DNA from: Ganoderma boninense
Taxonomy: Eukaryota > Basidiomycota > Agaricomycetes > Polyporales > Polyporaceae
DNA: 64,000 nucleotides
Reading direction: 5' to 3'
NCBI GenBank assembly: GCA_002900995.3
Contig: CM035307.1
Span: 1,240,001 to 1,304,000, forward strand
How positions within the stretch are numbered: position 1 is the first letter of the stretch; each line of letters starts with the position of its first letter. The notes under the pieces were generated by a model. It ran no database searches. It saw only the letters and a list, made by a program, of their open reading frames with translations, and was not told where the DNA came from. Below, one piece after another: positions 35,729 through 50,289 of the stretch. A program made the position numbers and the translations under genes.

Positions 35729-38429
35729 TTATTGCAGAAGCTTCAGAAGCATGGCCCGCACGTCTTGAGCCTTCGCGGTTCCACGACTGGCCTTCATGAC
35801 ATGACCCATGATCTTGTTGACGACGTTAAGATTGCCCTGCCGCACTGCGTCGGCCTGCTGAGGGAGGGCGGCGATAGCCTCCCTGCACCATTTCTCAAGT
35901 GAAGCGCCATCATTGTCATTTGTCGCAAGTTTAAGTTCGTCCGCAATCTTGGACGGCAAGTCGGTTGTGCGAGTGGATAGAATGTGTCGAAGAATGGTCT
36001 TGCCGGACGTCCCTGTAGTGCGGCGGCGTGTTCAGATCGCCGCGGTGGCACTTCCCGGTAGCTTGAGAAGGGCGACATGATTTACGGAACAACATACCTG
36101 TGACCTTCCCAGCCTGCACCAGGTCGACGAGCTCTCCCATTTGTTCGATGGACATGGAGTTCTCCTTGAACGATTCATTACGGAAGGCCAGTTGGCCGAG
36201 CAGCTCGTGTGTGATCCTGCGAAGTCAGGTCAGACGCGAGCGATAACTCCATGGAAACAGCCACGTACCAATTCACCACGGTTTTGGGGTCCCGGCCGCG
36301 CGCCACCTCGTCAAAGTATGCGACGGCGCCGCGTCCCAGTTCGCCGTCGAACCCGACTTCCCGGCCAGAGTCCACATCCATGAGGACCTCGACGTCGCGC
36401 TGTGAGAGACCCTGTTCCAATAAACGTGCCCTGGTGGCGTCCGGAAGGTCGGGCATCCGGGACCGGATGGCGTTGACGTAGTTCTGTTTGCACCCGTAGG
36501 CCAAGGTCGAGTTAGTTGCGAGAACAGCGGGGGCGAGTAGGACTGCAGCCGCAGGACGCACCGAGTCTATCAACAATGGCGGTATGTTCGGATCCGGCAT
36601 GTACCTGTAGTCGGGTGCGTCTTCCTTGCTACGCAATGCGTACGTCTCGGCCCTCTCTTCGTTGAAGCCACGGGTCTCCTGTGCGACTGCGCTGCCGCTC
36701 TCGAGCAGCGCTATCTGCCGCAATGCTTCGCAGGCTGTGCGTAAAATTTCGCGTCCACAGAACCGCAAGCAGGAACCAATGGCAGTTAGATATCGCAGGG
36801 CATATAGACTTTCAGGGAAAGCAGACCCACTAATAGCGACCATCATGAATTTTACAGAGTTTAGGTTCTTAATCTCACAGCGCGTTCCTGGAGGTTCGCC
36901 GACGCGATTCACGGATACGTTGACGTCGCATCGTAATGACCCCTGTAACGCCGAGGATTTCAGCCAGTGGGCCAATAAGACGGCAGTGGGCTGGGCCACA
37001 AGCGTACTTGTTCCATATTGCCGTCGCTTGAGCCCACGGAGCGCAGGAGCGCCTGAAGTGTCCGGACATAATTTCCAGCCTCCTCCGGCGAACTGTCACG
37101 GCGGAAGCAAGAGTTAGGTTAGAGAGCGTACATTGGACAGCAATAAAAACGCGCACCGCATATCCGGCTCGGAGACGATCTCCATGAGGCCCATGCCCGC
37201 CCGGTTGAGGTCTATGGCGGTTATGCGGTTCCGTGGGAGGGACGTGGACTTCCCTGTGTCCTGAGAGGTGTGAACGGTGCCAAAGACAGGGTGGAGTCGT
37301 TTGCGGTACTGCTGCTCACCTGTTCCAACTGAACTTGTTTGATTCGGACTGAGATGCCATCTTTGTCGAGGTCCAAACGCCCGTTACGCGCGATGGGTGC
37401 TGAAGAAACACTAATCAGCAGCTGCACGATTGGGAAAAACAGGTACACATATACATCCTGCCACGGTGGCACTTCTCCATCCGGTGACCAGTTCCAATGG
37501 CAGGGCACAGAAGTAGTACACGGCTGTATGCGTAATGGTGCTCATGCTGCTGGCTGTCCGAGTACTGACACCACAAGCTGTGTCATATTTACGAATACAA
37601 CACACTCAACATAGTGCTATATGTGGACTTGGTTTCCTTCTTATGGGGCATATGCACACCGCGTCTACAGGAGGCTTCGGACGCATCAATGTGGTCAAAA
37701 ATGCACATGCACATGTCGTAAGAGGGTAAAGTAGGAAAGTTCGGGCACTGTAAGAAGAGTTCTAGTGACTGGAAACGATGCGCACATTGGCGTTAACCAA
37801 TAGCCGTCCATACAGCTCAAAGGGTATTGAACAGCAAAGTCCACATTCCCAGCAACGTTTCCAGTCGTATCGCCTCGGTGTAGGGCTTCGCCGCCGTAGC
37901 ATTTTACAAAACGAAGTAGGTGAAGGTGACTCACCATATTGTTGCGTGATCTGGTAACCAGACGGGAGGTCCGCATAGAAATAGTGCTTCCGGTCAAAAG
38001 CGGATCTATTTTGCACCTCAGCGTTCAACGCGATGGCCGTCCTTACTCCAAGCTCCACGCATTTGGGATTCAGTCGCTATTAGATGTTTCGAGTCAGTCA
38101 GTCAGTGTAAGGGCGAATTGAGGGAGACCTGCAGGCAGTGTGCCCGGAAAGGCCGCATCGAAAGGAACCACATGGGTATTGGGCGCGGTCGTGAGGTCAG
38201 ACGAGTATGACTCTACTCCTCTCTTTAGACAATACAAGAACAGCGCAGTACTTGGGTTCTCACCAGAGAAGAGCTTCCGACGCGACTTGATCTGAGCATG
38301 TACTTCGATGCCTACGACAAGTTCCCAACCAGGCCAGCGCGAGTCTTCCTTGGCAGTCCTTACAGCGTGCACATGTCGGGCCCAGGGATTGCAGCGTGTC
38401 AAGAGGCGTGTTCTGCCATAGGCAAGCAT
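35729..38429 (-). CDS. PET112: Mitochondrial glutamyl-tRNA(Gln) amidotransferase subunit B (GatB/PET112)
   Basis: With GatA and a third subunit it converts Glu-tRNA(Gln) to Gln-tRNA(Gln) in mitochondria. ATG 38429 starts [20 protein letters not shown], a basic presequence without acidic residues. The GatB core follows: [83 protein letters not shown] and [20 protein letters not shown]. Then come [20 protein letters not shown] and the helical/YqeY tail [57 protein letters not shown]. It stops at 35729. Roughly ten introns fit in phase and no break was seen, in contrast to several neighbours. Confidence 0.93.
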
Positions 38430-38664
38430 AAGGGGAGGAGGAGTGTGGTGGCGTCCGAGTCTGAGTCTGGGCGCGTCTTGTGCGGCACGCAGGCGTGTAG
38501 ACGCCGACCCCAAGGTTCTCGGCAAAGGCCGCGGCGAGCACCAGAACAAAGCCGCACCGTGGTTCCGGCCCCATTCTCTCCCTGTCTTCCACGACGACCA
38601 ACTCCACCGCGACCCCTGCCTCTCTCGCCCTCGTTCACGCCCACTCTTTGAAGCTGTTTGAACG

Positions 38665-41230
<2,566 letters not shown>

Positions 41231-41822
41231 AACCCCGTTCTGCGACACCTTCTCCCCCCGGACCTGGTTCATGTGCCTGGTGTTCTGCTACTTTATCCTG
41301 CTGGTTTGATTGCTCACAGTACGTTCACCTCATTCACCTGCGCGCCACTCACCCGGCTGTACGATGTACCGTTTGAACCGGACATTGGGATAGCGTTTGA
41401 GCAAGAGAGATTGTTTATTCTGATATCCAGGGCCCGTTGTTTAGTTTACTGTCCAGACTACCATTATTATTACCTACACACTGCAAGACGCCTGTACACT
41501 ACCGCATCAATGATCAGTTCTTCCCCCACCGGTGCTAGTTAACCCCGCTGTCCTCTGTCGTGCTGTCCTCGGCTAGTGGTCAGTGGATGTCGTGGGTCTC
41601 GCCACCGAGCGTCCCGCCCGGAGACGAGGCGGCGAACGGGGTTTGTGTCCTGGTTGTGCCGGATATGGACGGTGGCCCTGGACCCGGGAGTTGCCGTGGA
41701 GCGACCCCGTACCCAGGTGTGCCCTGCCCCGGATCCCGCTGACCTCTGCGTCAGGACGAACAACTTAAGTACGTCCTCTCTGCCCTCGCTCCTTCATACT
41801 CCCTGCCCTGTCACCAAGCATC
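41231..41822. promoter_or_regulatory. Spacer and promoter between tandem poly(A) polymerase genes
   Basis: About 590 bases. The stretch 41771-41815 before the copy 2 start is CT-rich. The region shows no obvious copy of the sequence upstream of copy 1, so the two genes probably have separate promoters. Confidence 0.4.
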
Positions 41823-44696
<2,874 letters not shown>

Positions 44697-45554
44697 CCCC
44701 GGCTGGCTTTGAGCCTGATATCTCGTCCTCCCTCAAGTCATGGCTCAACGCAACACAGAATCTGACTATCCCCATACCATAGAGAGGAGGCTCGGACCAT
44801 CCTCGTTATGTCTTACGATACATTTGGCTCGGCGGATCGGTTCGGATTCCTCGCATCCCTCCACGCGGTCCAAACAGGTAATTAATGGTCCTGGCACCAC
44901 TGTCGTGGTGGTGCTGGAAGTTGTCGTCTGCTCGTCTGCTTGTCTAGCACTCCTTTGGCTCCGTAACCGCTTGTTGTCGTGGCTTGTCGCTTGTTTCATC
45001 TCATCCATCTTCCTCTTCCTGGAAACCCCTTCTTCGCTAGCATTGGCACAGTCATCGGCCCGCACCCACCTTGTATTCTGAGCTGTTGAGTTAGCATCTG
45101 TGTATTGTACCATCCATGCATGCCACAATCGCGCTTGCGCATCGTACCCTATCGTATGATATATGTTGTCCTCTGAGTCTCGTGTTTTGCATGATGCGCG
45201 AGGATATGCTTCCGTTGGTCATCGGCATTCATTGTGTGCACGTTCTGAAACAAATTGGACGAGCACGGTTGCAACGAGTCGAAATTGACGATGAAATTGA
45301 CGTGGTCTGTGTTGGCCATGGGGGCGCTTGAGAGATGTGCAGGGATCAGGCACGTCCCGACCGTGGCGGCATGGCTGACAGGAGGATTGCGCTCGGCTCG
45401 TTATCTGCCTTGGAGCTGCACGCTCGTCTGGACGACCCTCTGCTCTCCGTAAGAAACTCTACGGAGCCTCTTTTCTCTCAACAACTGCACTCCACGCCAC
45501 GGGCCACGCGCACGAGAATCTTTTCGGTTCCCCGCCGCTGGGGGTCCGACGCTG
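44697..45554. other. Intergenic region after poly(A) polymerase copy 2
   Basis: About 860 bases. A Leu/Ser-rich open frame of 113 codons at 44740-45081 could be chance or 3' UTR. It has a hydrophobic stretch but no family match known to me. The part near 45500 is the promoter of the beta-helix gene. Confidence 0.4.
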
Positions 45555-47475
45555 ATGTTGCTGTATCACACACTCATTGTTCGCACACTCCTTCTCCTCG
45601 TCGCCCTTTCTGGCCCATCACTCGGATCCCATGCTGGCCGCTTTGCGCACAGGAGGCATGTCTTAGGCAGCCCAGATCACACTCTGTTCTCCAGGTAAGT
45701 TCAGTCCAGCCCAATCCGGACGGTACGGAGCTGAACCCGTGCCACCATTGCCCGCCTTGAACAGATCTGCTGCGGTTCTGCATCCTCGTGACGACTGCGA
45801 ACCGCGGGACCCCCTCAACACGCTCACCGACCGCCTCAACATCCTCCTCAACTCTTCTGGGCCGGGCTATACCCTCCCTCTATGTCCAGGCGTGCAGTAC
45901 ATCATCCAGGCCCCCATCCTATTCGCCGCGCCCAACCAGGAGATCAGCACTGTTGGCTACCCGGCTGGCGATGATCGTGCGACGCTCGTTGTCGACGGGC
46001 CTGTAGCAAACGGCCAAGGGCACACCACCGCGGTCGACGGTACCTGTAACAACTGCAGTGGCGTCAAGCTTCGCTATGTCCAGGTCAGTCCGCTTCTTCT
46101 TTGTTTGCTGCAGCGGTGGCCGCAGCTAGGGTTGGTTTCTACGCCAACGTTCTGTCGGAACAACACGCTCTTTCTCTCTTCTCCATTCAATCTCCACACC
46201 ACAGCTGTGCTCACTCGCCCAAAACGCAGATCAACGGCACGCGCCTCGGCGCGCCCCCAACCTCGGGCGGCGCAAACATCGAGATGGGGGGTTCAAACGC
46301 TAACCAGCTGATTGAGCACGTACGATCGTACGACCCTCGCAGCTGGTCGTGCCTGCACATTGCGGAGGGTGCCTTCTCTTGCATCAATACCACCATACAG
46401 CACAACGATATCGGTCCGTGCGGATCCGACCTGTTCCAGCAGTGGGCGGACGGCATTAGCGTCAGCTGTCAAAACAGCCTCGTCCATAATAACACGGTCA
46501 ACAATCCCACGGCGAGTAGATTTCTGTCACTGCAGACTTTAATTAGATGCTCACCAGTGGTTTATTCAGGATGGCGGTATCGTTTTGTTCGGTGCCCCCG
46601 GGACACTGGTCGAGAACAACACGATCTGGGTGGAGACCGTGCGTCTGAGCGTAACGTTACACGGGCTGTGAAGACTGACCGATAGATGGATGCCAGATGA
46701 CGTTGCTTGGCGGAATCAACATGGTCGACTACGACCCCTGGAAAGGAAACTACACGAACACGATCGTGAGGAACAACTTGATTTATGGCGGTTTCGCGAC
46801 CGATCCTGCCGTGGCCGGCGAGACGAAGGGCGATAACAAAGAGGATGCCATCATCAAGTGAGACAATTTCTTGGTACGACATTGCACGAGCCGAACTAAC
46901 CCCACGGCAGGATTGGAATCGCCATCGGTCCGCGGACGTGGTTCGGCGACAGGTACCTGAACAACGTCAGCCTCTCAGGGACCGTCCTGGACAACCGGCT
47001 CAGCGGGGCATTTGGCTACGGGATCGCGATCTCGTCGGCCACGAACTTCACCGTTGAGGGGAACACCCTCTTCGGCAACACATCCTTCATCGGCTCCCGG
47101 GGTCCCAACTGCAGCTCGACAGACATGACACCCAGCCCTGCCCCGTTCGTCGAGGACCAGAGCACCGTGCAGTCGTCCATCATCTCCGGCGACTTCCAAA
47201 CCATCCCGGATGGCGATAGCCTCACCTGCATCTTGCCTCCGTCGGGGGGCGACTATTGGCCATTCGGCGGGAACCCATCTCCGACGCCCTCGTCGCCCAG
47301 CTCGACCCCCTCGTCTACCAGCGCGCCCTCGTCTGCATCGTCGCACGGCCTGTCAGGTGGTTCCAAGGCGGGCATCTCTATAGGAGTCCTCCTAGGCGTC
47401 GCAACTGTCGCAGCAGCCACGTACTTCATCCGGAAGGCGGCGATACGGCGTGCACAGAGGGCCGGACGCTATTAA
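45555..47475 (+). CDS. Secreted/membrane-anchored right-handed beta-helix protein
   Basis: ATG 45555 starts the signal peptide MLLYHTLIVRTLLLLVALSG PSLGSHA. After one intron the frame gives SAAVLHPRDDCEPRD, then parallel beta-helix rungs: GVQYIIQAPILFAAPNQEIS, HIAEGAFSCINTTIQHNDIG, NSLVHNNTVNNPT, GIVLFGAPGTLVENNTIWVE, NTIVRNNLIYGGFA and GYGIAISSATNFTVEGNTLF. Many NxT/S sites suggest N-glycosylation. A Ser/Thr/Pro-rich stalk follows, then a transmembrane helix (AGISIGVLLGVATVAAATYF) and a basic tail, RKAAIRRAQRAGRY. So the ectodomain would sit at the cell surface. The fold is shared with pectate-lyase-like enzymes, but no catalytic pectinase motif was seen. Function is unknown. Several introns of normal size fit in phase. 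Confidence 0.78.
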
Positions 47476-48740
47476 ATATTAATGTTGACAGAACATACGA
47501 AGCAATCGGTGACTTTATAGACTATATAATGTCTTCTTCGCATTAGTACAGGCTTTACACGAGTTGTCATTTCTCCACGCTGTAGGTTCTATTGATATCC
47601 CATGATATGTCAGGACGAGGAGCATTCTGTATCAGTCATGTTAGACACTGTTAGACAGCGCATATCTACTTCATACTTCCTGTTGGTATAGAAACGCCCT
47701 GGTCGCCTTCTAAGTCCAGCTTTGCTTGCTTTACGTCCTGTCACGGCCGTGTACGGACTTGCTGATTGCTCCCGACAGCAATTGCGCTGCACGAAGCAAC
47801 TTACGGTGAGTTCCCTGCATTGCAGACGCTGCGCCACCTGACTCACTACTGCTTCCCCGCCAGCCATGAAGCGTGCCATGACACCTCGGGCCACCACCAA
47901 CACACCAGGCATTTTGGGGGACCGCCTGCAGCCCTGGAGTCGGGAACAAGGCAGCTCGAAGACGACAGGCCAAGAAGCCGGTCGTGACGGGGGCCCGTCA
48001 CATCTTTGAGTTCGGCTTCTGCGCAAGGGTAGGTATGGTCGCCTCGAATTACCGCCTCACAGCCTCCGAATATTCGGACCATACGGCCGCCACCAAACCT
48101 ATACTCGACATGTCCACGATCATGTGCCGCCACCCCCAGCCCCAGCGGTGGTGCACGGGGAAGGGGTGCCTGCGGATGTCCAGCAGCCGCAGCGTCAAGG
48201 CACGGATGTTGTGCACAGCGCGCTCCGTTCCGGCTCGGGAGGTCGAGCGTCGTGGGTCGCATTAGTCGGGGTTTTGCCGTGCAAACCCTCAGCGTTGACA
48301 TTGTAACGCTCGCGAGGGAGCCAGTGGGCAGCTCCGTTCCCTTCACAGCCTGCGGCGGGTGCTGATTTGCTATATGCGCACCCTTCACCTGGCGTGGGTC
48401 CACGGTGGGCGATGTCGAAGAACGCCCATCCCGCCCACGGGATCGCGTAAGATCGCGCTGCCCCGCCACAGATGTCGAAGGACGCCAGGAGCCAGGAGCG
48501 AGGAAGCCGCCGAATTTACAGTATGGAGGTTGCGGAGTCTTTCTCGTCCCAAGATGACGCTCGCAAAGGGCTTCGGACGGCGCTCGTGCGCTACGTTTGC
48601 GGTCTCATCGTGATGTGTAGAAGCGCGAAGGGCCCACCGCCAACTCCGCCTGTGTTGTAAACCCTACTGCGAACGGAAGGTACGGTTTGGGGGTGCGGAC
48701 AGCGACCATTGATGTCGGTCCGGCGCGTCCTGACGGTGAT
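47476..48740. other. Intergenic region left of the retrotransposon
   Basis: About 1.26 kb. Minus-strand frames up to about 207 codons are present but their composition (Arg, His, Pro) is that of shadow frames, and no splice-consistent conserved exon was found. Its last five bases, GTGAT (48736-48740), are the left target duplication of the LTR element. Confidence 0.4.
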
Positions 48741-48944
48741 TGTAATAAACCTTGATGTAGCCCAGTTCACGCACGCCCGGATGTACACTGAACCAATCTC
48801 TAGATTGAGACGATGCGTATACAATGGTGGACGTGGTGAAAGGCTGCCCCTTTCGCCACGTCGGCGCGCGTCCATATGGACGCGCGCTACTCGCGTAGAT
48901 ACAATGTAGAGTCCGACTAATCTAATCTATCCGTACTCCTTACA
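48741..48944 (-). repeat. 3' LTR of the Ty3/gypsy element
   Basis: 204 bases, identical by eye to the LTR at 60092-60295, with TG/CA ends. It contains a perfect 24-base palindrome at 48864-48887 centred on CCATATGG. Next to it is an imperfect stem formed by ACGTGGTGAAAGG (48830-48842) and CCTTTCGCCACGT (48849-48861). Confidence 0.95.
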
Positions 48945-48956
48945 TTCTCCCCCTTC
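48945..48956 (-). promoter_or_regulatory. Polypurine tract for plus-strand DNA priming
   Basis: On the minus strand this reads GAAGGGGGAGAA and abuts the 3' LTR exactly, the expected place for the RNase H-resistant primer of reverse transcription. Confidence 0.88.
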
Positions 48957-49214
48957 AGAACCTGATCCCGGTTCTACAGCGTGATGATGAGCATAAGACA
49001 TACAAAGCGGCATGTGACATAGTAAATGAATCAATTGGCCATAAGGAACGGTGGTGGTGTTGAGTGAGCGTCCCGCTTGATGCTGAACATCCGCTAGCGC
49101 CAGACTTCCGTATGGAAGTGGCGTTAACGTTGACGAGACGCGCCATGACCAAGGCTCCGTACGGAGAGGGTCGTCGTGAGAAGGACTAGCGCTCCGTATG
49201 GAGGTGGTCGCTGA

Positions 49215-49458
49215 TCACGCGGGGGGCGCGTCGTCGTCTGATGTCACTGGGGAGCCGGGCGCGCTCTCGAGGCTGGGCGCGCTCTTGGATGCGGAGGCAA
49301 CGGCAGGCACGGCTGCAGGCGTCGCGGTGGACGACGTCGACGCGGTCGCAGCGGCGGCGGTGATCGTGGGCGCGGGCACCGATGGTGCGGCCGGCGCAGT
49401 GGCAGTGGAGGATGAGGGGGCGGATGATGATGAGGGCGCCGGTGTAGGACCCGGTGTA
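49215..49458 (-). pseudogene. 3' fragment of retrotransposon ORF3, cut off by a nested element
   Basis: Reading on the minus strand from the nested element, the frame gives a low-complexity Pro/Ser/Ala/Thr tail (PTPAPSSSSAPSSSTATAP, later SLESAPGSPVTSDDDAPPA) ending in TGA at 49215-49217. It lies in frame with ORF3 if the nested element and one TA are ignored. This is therefore the original ORF3 C-terminus, now separated from its start. Confidence 0.75.
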
Positions 49459-50289
49459 CATCAGTAAAATAGTTCCCAGCCCATAGTTATTAATGACGTA
49501 GCTATAGACCATTGTAGTCTCGGGAGCACACTGTAGTATATATATTTGCACTAGTAGCCACTGTAGCGCTCTGTAGCAGCCTTGTATACAGTGTTGTACA
49601 GTGTTGTTAACTGTTGTATATATCAAATCTTTGTAGACCCGCAGAGCGAGTACCAATAACAATGGTGCCAATATAGTGCTAAGTAAAAACACCCTCCCGA
49701 AGCCTTATATTTGACATATGTTTAATCTTATGTTGTGTACTTGACTTTTCTTATATCTTGGTTAATCAAAGACTAAATCTCATTATAACACTAAGTACAC
49801 TTCATACAAAGACCATGAAGAAGAATATACTATGTATGAACTCAATGGACAGAGAAGTGAGCTATGAAGCCATTGAGGTGCTCGACTGAAGTGCTTCGAG
49901 AAGCTAAGTCCGCGCTAGACTTTAGTGGATATAAGCAATAAATTATGCTTCACTAACAAGTCAACCTAGTGCAGTGGGCTTCAGCGCTGCATCCGGTGTC
50001 GGAAGTTGCAGGTTCGAATCCTACCCACTGCGCGGTTGGTTAATAAAATACTCAGTAGCTGGTCAGTCGGTAGTGGGAGTTGGCAAAAGTTACTTTTGTG
50101 AGGTAAATGGGCTGTGCTACTATTTAGTAGGCCGGCTATCCTCATTATGGTGTACTACAGTGTGCTACAGCGTGCTACAAAGTGGAGGCCCGGTGCTACA
50201 GTTCACTACATAAAGGGGGGCTTGCAACCTAGCAATATTTACTATGTAGACCACATAGTGCTATAGTTGTATAGAGATTTTTACTGATG
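49459..50289. mobile_element. TA-flanked inverted-repeat element nested in ORF3, 831 bp
   Basis: Terminal inverted repeats of 11 bp (CATCAGTAAAA) lie at both ends and are flanked by TA dinucleotides at 49457-49458 and 50290-50291. That fits the TA target duplication of Tc1/mariner-like elements. A 14-bp subterminal inverted repeat, AGCACACTGTAGTA, occurs at 49525-49538 and inverted at 50153-50166, and CTGTAG/CTACAG motifs recur near both ends. The interior is AT-rich, unlike the GC-rich host element, and holds a tRNA-like sequence. No transposase is encoded. Skipping it rejoins the ORF3 frame, which supports the boundaries. Confidence 0.8.
49971..50031 (+). other. tRNA-like sequence with a perfect Pol III B box
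   Basis: A 7-bp acceptor-like stem (GCAGTGG with CCACTGC) closes a 61-base unit. The T-arm has GCAGG/CCTAC (one mismatch) around loop TTCGAAT, and the B box GGTTCGAATCC is perfect. The space for the D and anticodon arms is about 13 bases too short for a normal tRNA, so it is a truncated or degenerate tRNA-like unit and no anticodon is assigned. Confidence 0.5.

Noticed and set aside
44740..45081. Small Leu-rich ORF after poly(A) polymerase copy 2
   Set aside because: Lies in the likely 3' UTR, has no family features and no clear promoter.
47846..48469. 207-codon minus-strand ORF left of the retrotransposon
   Set aside because: Pro/Arg/His-rich, no family features, no supporting splice structure. 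Left as intergenic.
49971..50031. Functional nuclear tRNA gene
   Set aside because: Too short for both D and anticodon arms and one T-stem mismatch. Kept only as tRNA-like.
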